From contig JANDLV010000012.1 in assembly GCA_024330185.1 (NCBI GenBank), positions 21,983-85,982 of the forward strand: 64,000 nt of DNA, given 5' to 3'. Source of the DNA: Candidatus Siliceabacter maunaloa (GTDB taxonomy: Bacteria > Actinomycetota > Thermoleophilia > Solirubrobacterales > Solirubrobacteraceae). The position numbers were made by a program, and so were the translations under genes. Under the pieces are notes generated by a model, which was not told the origin of the DNA, searched no databases, and saw only the letters and a program-made list of their open reading frames with translations. Position 1 is the first letter of the stretch. Each line of letters begins with the position of its first letter. This document shows positions 1 to 8,592 of this stretch, one piece after another.

Positions 1-524
1 TTGGTGTAGGGCAACACGATGAAGCCATCGTCCACGAGCTCCTCCGCGGCGACCAGCAGCTCGGGCGCGTCGGGCAGCAGCGTGCGCTCGTCGCCGATCA
101 CCTCGAGCTTGATCCAGTCGGTCTCGAAGGCCTCGCGGGCCAGCTTGGCGGTACGCACCGCGTCGCGGGCCGTGAAGCAGCCGGCGGTGTTGGGCAGCAT
201 CTCGGCGCCGGCGCCCTCGATGGTGTCGACGAGCGAGCCGCGCACGTTCGCGTCGACGCGCCGCAGGGCGACGGTGACCAGCTCGCAGCCGCTGGCCCCG
301 ATGGCCTGCTCGAGGGTGTCCATGCGGTCGAAGCCACCCGAGCCCAGAAGGAGGCGCGAGCGCAGCTCCCGGCCGGCGACTACGAGGTTTCGCCCTCCGG
401 TCCTCTCAAGTTCGGGCCTACGGTCGACGTCACGCCCTCCGGTCCTCTCAAGTTCGGGCCTACGGTCGACGTCACGCCCTCCGGTCCTCTCAAGCTCGGG
501 CCTACGGTCGACGTCAGCCATCAT
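1..524 (-). CDS. thiG: Thiazole synthase ThiG, 5' part (runs off left edge), with repeat-encoded N-terminal extension
   Basis: Makes the thiazole phosphate moiety of thiamine from deoxyxylulose phosphate, dehydroglycine and ThiS thiocarboxylate. About 174 codons are present. The conserved core begins near residue 46 with NLVVAGREL and continues through [22 protein letters not shown] and [10 protein letters not shown]; the Lys there is the expected Schiff-base residue. The frame leaves the window at VLPYT. The ATG at 524 (a second ATG follows at 521) overlaps the thiS stop as ATGA, and no other start codon lies between it and the core. Residues 4-45 are therefore three 14-residue units, [14 protein letters not shown], encoded by the 42-bp tandem repeat. 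ThiG proteins normally start about where NLVVAG starts, so the extension is abnormal. Last gene of the visible thiO-thiS-thiG operon. Confidence 0.93.
   Translation of the reverse strand, partial: MMADVDRRPELERTGGRDVDRRPELERTGGRDVDRRPELERTGGRNLVVAGRELRSRLLLGSGGFDRMDTLEQAIGASGCELVTVALRRVDANVRGSLVDTIEGAGAEMLPNTAGCFTARDAVRTAKLAREAFETDWIKLEVIGDERTLLPDAPELLVAAEELVDDGFIVLPYT
391..516 (-). repeat. Three tandem 42-bp hairpin repeats inside thiG (locus A)
   Basis: Three units at 391-432, 433-474 and 475-516, differing by one visible base (c for t in the third). Each contains a variant of the core found at four other places in the window (CCCGAACTTGAGAGGACC on the minus strand) and begins TGACGTCGACC. 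The length is a multiple of three and the units are stop-free in the thiG frame, so they are translated as three 14-residue repeats. Confidence 0.95.
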
Positions 525-718
525 CCGCCCTGCATCGCGCTCAGGACCTCGACGCGGGCGCCGTCGGGGACGTGCGTGCTCGGCCAGGCGGTGCGCGGGA
601 CGACCTCGCCGTCAACCGCCACGGCCACGCCTCGGGACGGGGCGTGGATGGCCTCCAGCAGGGCGGTCACGGTCGTGCCGTCGTCCACCGGCGCGGGTTC
701 GCCGTTGACGCGGATCAT
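521..718 (-). CDS. thiS: Sulfur carrier protein ThiS
   Basis: 65-residue ubiquitin-fold sulfur carrier. Its C-terminal Gly-Gly (ending AMQGG) is adenylated and thiocarboxylated to donate sulfur to ThiG. It starts [17 protein letters not shown] and keeps the pattern of ThiS beta-strands ([12 protein letters not shown]). Length is typical. The start overlaps the end of thiO by four bases (ATGA) and the stop overlaps the thiG ATG in the same way, so thiO, thiS and thiG look translationally coupled in one mRNA under the upstream TPP riboswitch. Confidence 0.95.
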   Translation of the reverse strand: MIRVNGEPAPVDDGTTVTALLEAIHAPSRGVAVAVDGEVVPRTAWPSTHVPDGARVEVLSAMQGG

Positions 719-1926
719 GCGAGGGCCTCCGCGTCAGCGTGAGCGAAGCGCGCCGGGGCGAAGGCGGGCGCGGCGGGCTCGCCGTCGAGCGCGCGCAGGA
801 CGGCGTCACCGGTGACCGGGGCGAGCAGGACGCCGTTGCGGTGGTGGCCGCCGGCCCAGATCAGGCCGTCGACGCCTCGGGGGCGGCCGAGCACCGGCGC
901 GTTGTCGGGCGTGGCGGGTCGCAGGCCGGCGATGGCCTCCTCGAGCTCGAGCTCGAGCACTCCGGGCACCAGCTCGCTCGCGTCGCGCAGCAGCTCGTAC
1001 AGGCCGCCCGCGGTGACCGTGGTGTCGAAGCCGCGCTCCTCCTGGGTGGCGCCCAGCACGTAGCGCCCGTCCGCGCGCGGGACGAGGTAGCCGCCCTCGA
1101 AGCGCACGGTGCGCTCGATCAGGCCGGGGCCCTCGGGGTCGCGCAGGCGCAGGAGCTGACCCTTGACCGGGCGCATGGGCACGCGAGCGGCGGAGGGAAG
1201 GCCGGGCAGGTCGCCGGCCCAGGCGCCGAGCGCGACGACGGTGTCGGTCGCGGTGAGGCGCTCGCCGGAGGTCAGGCGCAGACCGGTGATGCGCGGGCGG
1301 TCGCCATCGGCGGTGGGCTCGCGGCCGTTCGACACGACTGCGCCGTCGATGAGCGCCTCGCCGACCTCCTCCCCGCAACGCAGCACGGCCCCCGCGCGAC
1401 GCGCCGCCTCGGCGAGGGCGGCGGTGATCAGGCGCGGGTCGACGCTGTGGTCGTCGGGCGCGTGCAGGGCGAGGCGGACGGTCGGCGCCAGCGCGGGCTC
1501 CAGCCGCCGCGCGGCGCTGGGCAGCAGGCGCTCCATCGTGACGCCGAGACCGGCCGCCACCTCGCGCACCCGGTCCAGCGCCTCGGCCTCGTCGCGGTCA
1601 CGGGCCACGACCAGCGAGCCGGTGCGCCGCAGCGCGACGCCCATGCCGGCCGCGCTCTCGAGCTCCTCGGCGAAGCCCGGCCAGCGCCACGCGGCCTCCA
1701 GGCCCAGCTCGAGCAGCGCGGGCTCGCGCGGGTCGGCCTCGGTGACCGGCGCGAGCATGCCCGCGGCGACGTGCGAGGCGCCCGCCCCCAGCTCGCCGCG
1801 GTCCACGAGGCAGACCGCGCGCCCGGCCTGCGCGGCGCGCCAGGCGGCGACCAGGCCGGCCACGCCGCCACCGGCGACGAGGACGTCGAAGGTGTCGGTG
1901 GGTGTGTGGTCTCGCTTCGCCGGCAT
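715..1926 (-). CDS. thiO: Glycine oxidase ThiO (FAD-dependent)
   Basis: FAD-dependent oxidase that converts glycine to the iminoacetate (dehydroglycine) used by ThiG. A Rossmann FAD motif (VLVAGGGVAGLVAAWRA) is at the N-terminus, and the C-terminal GGHHRNGVLLAPVTGDAV region is typical of the DAO/ThiO family. The start is problematic: between the ATG at 1926 and the FAD motif there is no other start codon, yet this ATG (and the alternative in-frame GTG at 1965) lies inside the TPP aptamer. About 403 residues from ATG 1926, 416 from GTG 1965. First gene of the thiO-thiS-thiG operon. Confidence 0.93.
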   Translation of the reverse strand: MPAKRDHTPTDTFDVLVAGGGVAGLVAAWRAAQAGRAVCLVDRGELGAGASHVAAGMLAPVTEADPREPALLELGLEAAWRWPGFAEELESAAGMGVALRRTGSLVVARDRDEAEALDRVREVAAGLGVTMERLLPSAARRLEPALAPTVRLALHAPDDHSVDPRLITAALAEAARRAGAVLRCGEEVGEALIDGAVVSNGREPTADGDRPRITGLRLTSGERLTATDTVVALGAWAGDLPGLPSAARVPMRPVKGQLLRLRDPEGPGLIERTVRFEGGYLVPRADGRYVLGATQEERGFDTTVTAGGLYELLRDASELVPGVLELELEEAIAGLRPATPDNAPVLGRPRGVDGLIWAGGHHRNGVLLAPVTGDAVLRALDGEPAAPAFAPARFAHADAEALA

Positions 1927-1999
1927 GATCCGGATCAGCTGCTGACGGTCGGCGCGTCTGGTCACGCGCCCTCTCAGCCGTGGTCGGCTCCCGTACCAC
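1906..1999 (-). promoter_or_regulatory. TPP riboswitch (THI element) upstream of thiO
   Basis: On the minus strand the segment shows the THI-box signatures in order: GGGAGCC near the 5' end, GGCTGAGAGGG around 1967-1979, a small variable hairpin (GGCGCGT/ACGCGCC), then CTGATCCGGATCATGCC at about 1922-1938. A closing P1 helix can form between GTGGT (1995-1999) and ACCAC (1906-1910). TPP binding to such elements represses thiamine genes. Placement before thiO-thiS-thiG fits. The 3' part of the aptamer overlaps the only available thiO start codons. Confidence 0.88.
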
Positions 2000-2124
2000 G
2001 AGCTTACCCGGCGACTTCCTGCTCCCCCGGCGTGGCCGGGACGTCCCTCCCGAGCGACGCGGAGGCGGCGGCTCCCCTGGGCCGCGTCGGCGGCCCCACC
2101 AGAGCCGGTCTTATCCTGCCCGCC

Positions 2125-2998
2125 GTGGACGTCTTGCCGCGCCTGGGGCGGTGGATCGCGACGCTTGCCGGAGCGGGCCTGCTGGCATCGCTCTTCGCTG
2201 ACTGGTACGGCCAGCAGATCTTCTGCATCCTGGCCCCCTGCCCCCAGCCGGGCGTCTCCGGCTGGGAGGCGCTCTCGGGCGACGATCTTCTGCTTGCCGT
2301 TGCTGCGGCGCTCGGTCCACTGCCATTGCTCCTTGGCTTGGTGTGGCGCCCGGCAGCGCGTGTCTCAGCGGCCGTCGCGCTGCTTGGTGGCCTCCTCGCG
2401 GCGCTGCTCGTGGTCCACCGGATATCCGTGGTTCCCGAAGCGCCCGGCCTCGATGAGGTCTCCGTCAGGCTCGTGGGCCGTTCCTCGCCCTGGCCGCAGC
2501 GCTGGCTCTGGCCGACGGCGGAATGCTCGCGACCACGGGTGATCGTCTGTTCCAGCGCAGGCGAGCCGCCGTACCTCTGATCGCGACCGCGGCCGCCGCG
2601 GGAGCGCTCGTCGCATCCCTCTTCCTGCCGTGGATCGATGCGACGAGCGCCACTGGCGGGACCTTCCCGAGCGGCAGTGGCGCCAGCCTCAGCGCCTGGG
2701 AGGCGTTCCGTGTCGCCGACGTACTCCTGGTGGTTATCGGCCTCGCCCTGCTGACCGGCGTGGCGCTCGCGGCCGTACTTGGCTGGAGGGTCTCCACCTC
2801 ACCCTGGCGCTCGGCGGCTGGCTCGGCGCCGCGATCGCGGTGTTCGGCGCTCCGTGGCCCAGTGCTGTTGGTGGCCGGATCGAAGGCGGCTACGGAGCCG
2901 GCTACCACTTGTCCCTTGCGGCGTGCGCGGCGGTGGTGCTCGCGGGTGTCTGGGCGGGAGCTGGCCCGGGAAGCATCGAGAGACGCGTTCCCGGCTGA
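2125..2998 (+). pseudogene. Frameshifted membrane protein with two tandem homologous halves
   Basis: Three successive reading frames together make one plausible protein. The GTG at 2125 opens a frame with PRLGRWIATLAGAGLLASL, SGWEALSGDDLLLAV and a hydrophobic hairpin. Around 2470-2480 sense continues in another frame (FLALAAALALADGGM, then RRRAAVPLIATAAAAGALVA, LFLPWIDA, SAWEAFRVADVLLVV). Around 2785-2800 it shifts again to LHLTLALGGWLGAAIAVFG and stops at 2998. The halves share the pattern 'hydrophobic-LFxxW-SxWEAxxxxDxLL', so the protein is an internal duplication. Both shifts go in the same direction. Either a decayed gene or two sequencing indels. Function unknown. Confidence 0.7.
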
Positions 2999-3061
2999 GG
3001 CCTTCGCGGACGGAGCGATCGCTTCGATGCGCTGCGCGCCGTCGCGCGCGACAATGGGTCC

Positions 3062-3718
3062 ATGACCTCCGACCGTCACGCCCGGCTGCTCGCCGCGCGG
3101 CTGTACTTCGTGGCCGGCGCGCGGCCGGGCGGCCGGCCGCTGGCCGAGGTGCTGCGTCCTGCGCTGCGCGGCGGCGTGGACCTGTTCCAGCTGCGCGAGA
3201 AGGACGCGGGCGACGAGGCCGTGGTGGCCGCCGCCCGCGAGGCGCGCGCGCTGTGCGACGAGGCCGGCGCGCTGTTCATCCTCAACGACCGGCCCGAGCT
3301 CGTCGACGCGGCGGGCGCGGACGGCGTGCACGTCGGCCAGGACGACATGCCGGTCGCTCAGGCGCGGGCGATCCTCGGCGCGCAGCGCATCGTCGGGTGG
3401 TCCACGCACGAGCCCGCCCAGCTCGCGGCCGTGGGCGGCGCCGACTACGTCGCTGTCGGCCCGGTGCACGCGACGCCGACCAAGCCGGGGCGCCCCGCGA
3501 CCGGCGCGGCGTACGTGCGCCACGCCGCCGCCAACGAGCCGGGCGTCCCGTGGTTCGCCATCGGCGGCATCGACGAGCACACCGTCGGCGAGGTCGTCGC
3601 GGCGGGCGCGCGGCGGATCGTCGTCGTGCGCGCGATCGCCGAGGCGGCCGACCCCGAGCGTGCGGCGCGCACGCTGCGGGCCGCGTTGGAGCAGGGGGCG
3701 CTGCGTGGGGCGGCGTAG
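3062..3718 (+). CDS. thiE: Thiamine-phosphate synthase ThiE
   Basis: Joins hydroxymethylpyrimidine diphosphate and thiazole phosphate to give thiamine phosphate. A TIM-barrel protein of 218 residues, normal length. Visible motifs: [51 protein letters not shown] (phosphate and diphosphate contacts) and PWFAIGGI near the C-terminus. Transcribed away from the thiO-thiS-thiG operon. No separate riboswitch was seen upstream, because the frameshifted membrane gene lies directly before it. Its end overlaps the next gene's likely GTG start. Confidence 0.95.
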   Translation: MTSDRHARLLAARLYFVAGARPGGRPLAEVLRPALRGGVDLFQLREKDAGDEAVVAAAREARALCDEAGALFILNDRPELVDAAGADGVHVGQDDMPVAQARAILGAQRIVGWSTHEPAQLAAVGGADYVAVGPVHATPTKPGRPATGAAYVRHAAANEPGVPWFAIGGIDEHTVGEVVAAGARRIVVVRAIAEAADPERAARTLRAALEQGALRGAA

Positions 3719-4253
3719 GCGCAAGCAGCGCCCGGGCGCCGGTGGAGAGCAGGGCCGCGCGCAACCCACCGGGATCCCCCCCACCGTCGAGCCGCCCCCC
3801 GAGGCCCGTCCCGACGACGCCATGCGCCGCGGCTACGCCCGCGGGCACGAGCGCGACGAGGCGATCCGCGCCGAGTTGGAGCCCCTGGGCCCCGACGAGC
3901 GGCCGCCGGCGCTCGTGGCCTCCGTGGTGCTGGCCGCGGTTCTCGCGCTGGCCAACTTCATGCTCTGGGTCACGGGGTTCGAAGTCCGCGGCGAGCAGCC
4001 GGGCGTCGTCGGCGTGGTCCTCTTCTGCGTGCTGATGACGGCCGCCGCGATCGGGATGTGGCTGAAGCGCTACTGGGCGGTGCTGGGCTGGCAGGCGCTG
4101 CTCGCCGTGAGCATGGTCGTGGCCTTCCTCTCCCTGCTGCAGGCCGCCAACCTCCTCGCGGTCGTCGTCCCCCTCGTCGTGCTGACCGTCTGCGGGTGGC
4201 TGTTCTGGAAGCTCATCCGCGTCATGTCGCGGTTGCAGATGCCCTCGCGATAG
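3705..4253 (+). CDS. Small integral membrane protein, function unknown
   Basis: Not recognised. From the GTG at 3705 (overlapping the thiE end by 14 nt) it encodes about 182 residues: a basic, Pro/Gly-rich cytoplasmic start, a charged stretch ([18 protein letters not shown]) and four hydrophobic segments ([69 protein letters not shown]), ending in a short basic tail. An ATG at 3822 is an alternative start that keeps all four membrane segments. It sits between thiE and lpd on the same strand and may be cotranscribed. No catalytic motif. Confidence 0.72.
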   Translation: MGRRRRKQRPGAGGEQGRAQPTGIPPTVEPPPEARPDDAMRRGYARGHERDEAIRAELEPLGPDERPPALVASVVLAAVLALANFMLWVTGFEVRGEQPGVVGVVLFCVLMTAAAIGMWLKRYWAVLGWQALLAVSMVVAFLSLLQAANLLAVVVPLVVLTVCGWLFWKLIRVMSRLQMPSR

Positions 4254-4266
4254 GCTCGGCCGGCGC

Positions 4267-5640
4267 ATGGCCGACCGCTCCTACGACTGCGTCGTCATCG
4301 GCTCCGGGCCGGGCGGCTACGTGGCCGCCATCCGTGCCGCGCAGCTCGGGATGAAGACGGTGGTGGTGGAGAAGGACAAGGTCGGCGGGCGCTGCCTCAA
4401 CTACGCGTGCATCCCCGCCAAGGCGGTGCTGCGGGTGGCCGACGTCCTGCAGGAGGTCCGCGACGCCGGTGAGTTCGGCATCACGGTGGCCGACCCCACC
4501 GTCGACTACGCGGCGGTCTGCGAGCGGCGGCGCAAGGTCGTCGAGACGCTGACCGGCGGCGTGGCCGGGCTGCTCAAGAAGAACGGCGTCGACGTTCTCG
4601 AGGGTCAGGGCACGCTGGCCGGCGACGGCACCGTGCAGGCCGGTGGCGAGACGCTCACGGTCGCCAGGGCCACCATCCTGGCCACCGGCTCGGTCAAGAA
4701 GCCGATTCCCGGCACGCGGTTCGGCGGGCGCGTGATCGGCACCGAGGAGGCGTGGGCGTTCGACGATCTCCCCGGGCGCCTCGCCGTCGTGGGCGCGGGC
4801 GCCAGCGGCACGGAGATCGCGTCGGCCTACGTGCGCCTGGGCGTGGAGACGCTCCTGTTCGAGGGCCTGGACCGCGTGCTGCCGTCCGAGGACGCCGACA
4901 TCTCCAAGGCCGCGCAGCGGATCTTCAGGCGCCAGGGCATCGAGGTCCACACGGGCACGTTCGTCGAGGACGTCCAGGACGCCGGCGACAGGGTCACCTT
5001 CACCCACGGCGACCAGCGCGACGAGGCCGACTGGCTGGTCATCGCCGCGGGCCGCGGGCCCGACGTCGAGGGCCTGGGACTCGACGCGGCCGGCGTGAAG
5101 CTCGACGGCCGCGGACTGATCGCCGTCGACGGAGCGCTGCGCACGTCGGCCGGCCGCGTCTACGCCATCGGCGACCTCGTCGCCGGCCCCGCGCTGGCCC
5201 ACAAGGCCTCAGACGAGGGCATCATCGCCGTCGAGGACGCCGCGGGCAGGCAGACCCACCCGCTCGTCCAGGTCGACATCCCGCGCGCGACCTTCTGCAC
5301 CCCCAACGTCGCGTCCTTCGGGCTCACGGAGGAGCAGGCCCGCGAGGCCGGCCACGACGTCGTGGTGGGCAGGGTCCAGTACGGAGCGGTCGGCGCCGGC
5401 ACGGTCTACGGCGACCGCACCGGGATCATCAAGATCGTGGGCGACAAGCGCTACGGCGAGCTGCTGGGCGGCCACATCGTCGGCTCCAAGTCGACGGAGA
5501 TGATCCAGGAGCTCGTCAACGTCAAGGCGCTGGAGGGCGGCTACCCCGAGGTCGCCCGCATGGTCCACGGCCACCCCACCCTCTCCGAGGCCGTCATGGA
5601 GGCCGCGCGCGCGGCCGACGGCTGGCTCATCCACGGGTGA
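4267..5640 (+). CDS. lpdA: Dihydrolipoyl dehydrogenase (E3)
   Basis: FAD flavoprotein that reoxidises dihydrolipoyl groups of 2-oxoacid dehydrogenase or glycine cleavage complexes using NAD. 457 residues, normal size. Visible: N-terminal FAD motif CVVIGSGPGGYVAAIRAA, redox disulfide in GGRCLNYACIPAKAVL, NAD-binding motif RLAVVGAGASGTEIASAY, second FAD motif YAIGDLVAGPALAHKA and the C-terminal catalytic His-Glu pair in HGHPTLSEAVMEAA. The neighbourhood also carries a stand-alone E2 catalytic domain and both lipoate synthesis genes, consistent with a lipoyl-enzyme role. Its TGA overlaps the next gene's GTG (GTGA). Confidence 0.95.
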   Translation: MADRSYDCVVIGSGPGGYVAAIRAAQLGMKTVVVEKDKVGGRCLNYACIPAKAVLRVADVLQEVRDAGEFGITVADPTVDYAAVCERRRKVVETLTGGVAGLLKKNGVDVLEGQGTLAGDGTVQAGGETLTVARATILATGSVKKPIPGTRFGGRVIGTEEAWAFDDLPGRLAVVGAGASGTEIASAYVRLGVETLLFEGLDRVLPSEDADISKAAQRIFRRQGIEVHTGTFVEDVQDAGDRVTFTHGDQRDEADWLVIAAGRGPDVEGLGLDAAGVKLDGRGLIAVDGALRTSAGRVYAIGDLVAGPALAHKASDEGIIAVEDAAGRQTHPLVQVDIPRATFCTPNVASFGLTEEQAREAGHDVVVGRVQYGAVGAGTVYGDRTGIIKIVGDKRYGELLGGHIVGSKSTEMIQELVNVKALEGGYPEVARMVHGHPTLSEAVMEAARAADGWLIHG

Positions 5641-6281
5641 GCCTGCCCCTCACGCGCGCCGGCGGGCAGGGCGAGCCCGAGCACCCCTGCCTCTACTTCG
5701 ACCTCGCCAGCGCCGAGGCCTACCTGACCGCCGAGCGCATCCTGGGCCTGATGCCGGTCGCCGTGGAGTGGGTGCCGGTGCGCGCCCACGACCTTGCCCA
5801 CGCCGTCGCGCCCGAAGGACTGCGCTGCGCGGAGGAGGAGGCGATCTGGCGTGAGGAGCTGGAGCGCACGGCGCACGAGCGCGGCCTCCAGTGGGTCCGC
5901 TGGCCCGCGGAGGTGCCCTTCGACAGCGAGGTCGTCCTGCGCGCCGCGACCTTCGCCAGGTCGATCGGCAAGGGCGTGGCCTTCACCCAGGCCGCCTTCC
6001 GCCAGGCCTACGCCGGCGGCGGCGACCTCACGAGCCCGGACACCGTCGTCATCGCGGCGGCGGCCTGCGAGATGCATCCGCGCGCCGTCATGGCGGCGCT
6101 CGAGCAGCGCTCCGTCGTCGCGTCGCTGGACCGCGCCACGGCGCGGGCACGCGAGCACGGCGTGCTGTCGGTGCCCGCGATCTGGACGCCACCCCGGGCC
6201 GCAGCGCCGGCACGGGTCTTCCACGGCGACGACCAGCTCGAAGCCGCCGCCGCGCACCTGGCCGAGTACGCGCCGCGCTGA
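5637..6281 (+). CDS. DsbA-family thioredoxin-fold protein (HCCA isomerase-like)
   Basis: 214 residues from a GTG that overlaps the lpdA stop. Opens with a beta strand LYFDLASAEAYLTAERI, the pattern of DsbA-like/2-hydroxychromene-2-carboxylate isomerase proteins, in which the usual CxxC is absent. A helical insertion follows, with ATFARSIGKGVAFTQAAFRQAYAGG. The C-terminal thioredoxin-fold part contains AREHGVLSVPAIWTP, where the Val-Pro is the expected cis-proline. No redox CxxC is seen, so it may be a GSH-transferase-kappa/isomerase type rather than a disulfide oxidase. Substrate unknown. Confidence 0.8.
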   Translation: MSLPLTRAGGQGEPEHPCLYFDLASAEAYLTAERILGLMPVAVEWVPVRAHDLAHAVAPEGLRCAEEEAIWREELERTAHERGLQWVRWPAEVPFDSEVVLRAATFARSIGKGVAFTQAAFRQAYAGGGDLTSPDTVVIAAAACEMHPRAVMAALEQRSVVASLDRATARAREHGVLSVPAIWTPPRAAAPARVFHGDDQLEAAAAHLAEYAPR

Positions 6282-6321
6282 GCCGGAGCACGGGCTCCGG
6301 CATCTGTGAGAAGGTGGGCGC

Positions 6322-7758
6322 GTGACCGCTCGCGCGCTCACGCTGTTCCTCGCCGTCATGGCCGTCGCCGGAGTGCTGCGCGTGGAGGACGCGTTCGCGT
6401 GCTCGTGCGCGTTCCAGGAAGCCGACGAGAAGGTCGCCGACGCCGACGCGGCCTTCGAGGGCAAGGTGATCGGCACCACCGATGCGCCGGACAACGGGCC
6501 CGTCGATGAGGTCGACGTTCGCTTCGCTGTGGAGCGCGTCTTCAAGGGGCCCCTGGGAGAGCAGGTCACCGTGCGCACCTCCGTCAGTGGCAGTTCGTGC
6601 GACCTGGGGCCCCTCGAGCCCGGCACGCGGATCGCGCTGACCCTGTCACGCGACGAGGAGGGCCGCTGGCAGGGCTTCACGTGCAGCCAGTTTGACCCCG
6701 ACGACCTCGACGACCCCGGCTCGCGGCCACCGCCCTCCCTGGAGCCCGCCACCCTCGCGCAGCTCGCGCGCCCCTCGCCGGTCTCGGCATGGGCCGACAT
6801 CGCGGTGTGGAGCGCTTACGACGCGGGCATCGATGCCTACCGTCTCACCGCGCTGGTGGGCGCGGAGGTACGCACCCTGCCCGTGGACCCGTCGCCCGTG
6901 CCCTTCGACGCCGACGTCGGCCCCGACAGGGACAGCAACCCGGCGGTCGTGTACTCGCGGTGTGCAACAGCGCCCGAGCCGCCAGCCGACCGGACCAGCG
7001 CCGACTGTGACCTGTTCATCGTCGCCATCCCGGACGGCCGGGAGCGTCCGATCCGCAACGCCAACAGCGCGGGCTCGGAGTTCAGCCCGACGCTGTGGGG
7101 TGGCAAGGTGGCGTGGGCGCGCACATACGAAGGGCGCCCCGACGAGCCGTTCGTCTACACCCGGCCGCTCGTCGCCCCGCGCGAGCGCGCTTCCCAGCGG
7201 CTGCCCGGGGTGCCGACGCGGCGCTGCAGCGTGCAGACCACGACCGAGCCCGGACCGCGCGCCTCGTGCGCGACGATGAACCGGCGCATCGACGACCTCG
7301 AGCTCTACGGCCGCCGACTGGCGCTCGATGTCAACTACTCCGTCGAGGACCAGGCCGGCTTCGTCACCAGGGAGGTGCGCCTCGATGACGTGCGCGACAA
7401 GACGGCGCGCCTGGTCGCGCTGGGCGTTTCGGGCGAGGGCGGGCAGGACCACATCGGCCTCTCGATCGACGCGGGGCGCCTGAGCTGGTATCGCACCTGC
7501 TTCGGCGACCCGGGCGGGTGCACCAGCAACGCGGGCTCCTTCCGCTATCGCATCGCCACCGGGGACTACGAGCGCGACGAGGAGCGCACGCAGCTCGCCG
7601 GCTATTCGTGGCTCCAGGGCGGCTCCTACCGCGTGCGCAACGAGGAGCTGACCGACTGCGACGAAGTGGCCCGCCCCGATCGACCCGACGCCACCTGCCC
7701 CGTCCTGCGCACCGGCCCGCTGGACTGGCGCCCGATCGACGCCGACCGCGTTCGCTGA
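6322..7758 (+). CDS. Secreted protein with N-terminal Cys-rich netrin/TIMP-like domain
   Basis: 478 residues from a GTG. Signal peptide ALTLFLAVMAVAGVLRVEDAFA, then CSCAFQEADEKVADADAAF and FEGKVIGT, which resembles the short TIMP/netrin-like (NTR) module of bacterial secreted proteins; Cys pairs recur at CDLGPLEP and TCSQFDPDD. The rest (about residues 150-478) has repeated WSAYDAGIDAYRL and WGGKVAWARTY type segments, suggesting a beta-propeller-like or repetitive beta fold. The function of the whole is unknown. Likely exported and perhaps disulfide-stabilised. Flanking genes do not suggest a pathway. Confidence 0.75.
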   Translation: MTARALTLFLAVMAVAGVLRVEDAFACSCAFQEADEKVADADAAFEGKVIGTTDAPDNGPVDEVDVRFAVERVFKGPLGEQVTVRTSVSGSSCDLGPLEPGTRIALTLSRDEEGRWQGFTCSQFDPDDLDDPGSRPPPSLEPATLAQLARPSPVSAWADIAVWSAYDAGIDAYRLTALVGAEVRTLPVDPSPVPFDADVGPDRDSNPAVVYSRCATAPEPPADRTSADCDLFIVAIPDGRERPIRNANSAGSEFSPTLWGGKVAWARTYEGRPDEPFVYTRPLVAPRERASQRLPGVPTRRCSVQTTTEPGPRASCATMNRRIDDLELYGRRLALDVNYSVEDQAGFVTREVRLDDVRDKTARLVALGVSGEGGQDHIGLSIDAGRLSWYRTCFGDPGGCTSNAGSFRYRIATGDYERDEERTQLAGYSWLQGGSYRVRNEELTDCDEVARPDRPDATCPVLRTGPLDWRPIDADRVR

Positions 7759-7902
7759 GCCCGCCGCTCGCAGGCAACCAGTCGGCCATCGCCGCGTGCG
7801 ACGACAGCATCGACGGGGGCACGGGCCTCGTAGGTGAGCCTCGTCCGCCCGCGCCACCCGGCGCCCGGCCGGGGGCGACCGCCCTGCGCTAGGTTCGGCT
7901 TC

Positions 7903-8592
7903 GTGAGCGCGCGACCCCAGCCGACGGCCAAGGGCGAGGTCGCCGTGGAGGAGCTCTCGCGCGGCGGGCGGACGGTGGCCCGGCGCGTGGCCGAGGCCAA
8001 GGCGACGGTGCCCGAGCACACGCTGTCGGTCGAGGTCGACATGGAGGCCTGCGCCGCGCTGCGCGCACGAGGAGAGGGAGGCCCGCCCACCCCGACGTAC
8101 GAGGACATGGTCGTCCGGGGCTGCGCGCTGGCCCTGCGCGAGCACCCGCGGGCCAACGGCGCCCACCGCGACGGGCACCTCGAGGCCTACGGGCGGGTCA
8201 ACGTCGGGCTGGCCATCCACGGGCCCGGTGCGCTCACCGTCCCCACCGTCTTCGACGCCGACCAGCGCTCGCTGGCCGAGATCGCCGCGACGACGCGCGG
8301 GCTGGCCGAGCGGGTCGCCCGGGGCACGATCACCTCCTCCGAGCTGGGCGGCGCGACGTTCACCGTCTCCAGCCTCGACGTCCGCGCGTTCACGGCGATC
8401 CTCACCCCCCCGCAGGCCGGGGTCCTGGCCTGCGGCGCGGTCGAGCCGCGTGCCGTCGTCCACGAGGGCGAGGTGGCCGCCCGCCGGCGCATGGACCTCA
8501 CGCTGACCTGCGACCACCGCATCCTGTTCGGTGCGGACGCCGCGGCGTTCCTGGGCCGGGTCCGCGAGCTCCTGGAGAGCGCGGCGCTCTAA
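7903..8592 (+). CDS. Stand-alone 2-oxoacid dehydrogenase E2 acyltransferase catalytic domain
   Basis: 229 residues from a GTG at 7903. Only the trimer-forming catalytic domain of E2 enzymes is present: VEVDMEACAALRAR, VNVGLAIHGPGALTVPTV, GGATFTVSSLDVRAF, and the catalytic His motif in LTCDHRILFGADAAAFL. No lipoyl domain (no DKA-type lipoylation site) and no peripheral-subunit-binding domain. The usual DHRxxDG motif has Phe in place of Asp; related plant plastid E2s also vary here. It may work with lipoyl domains encoded elsewhere, or be a CoA-acyltransferase of different role. Near lpdA and lipA/lipB. Confidence 0.82.
   Translation: MSARPQPTAKGEVAVEELSRGGRTVARRVAEAKATVPEHTLSVEVDMEACAALRARGEGGPPTPTYEDMVVRGCALALREHPRANGAHRDGHLEAYGRVNVGLAIHGPGALTVPTVFDADQRSLAEIAATTRGLAERVARGTITSSELGGATFTVSSLDVRAFTAILTPPQAGVLACGAVEPRAVVHEGEVAARRRMDLTLTCDHRILFGADAAAFLGRVRELLESAAL

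Noticed and set aside
739..2580. Very long open frames opposite real genes (for example opposite thiO, the diguanylate cyclase and the MATE-like flippase)
   Set aside because: In GC-rich DNA the frames opposite coding genes lack stops. Their translations are Arg/Ala/Gly-rich with no domain, while the other strand has clear conserved motifs.
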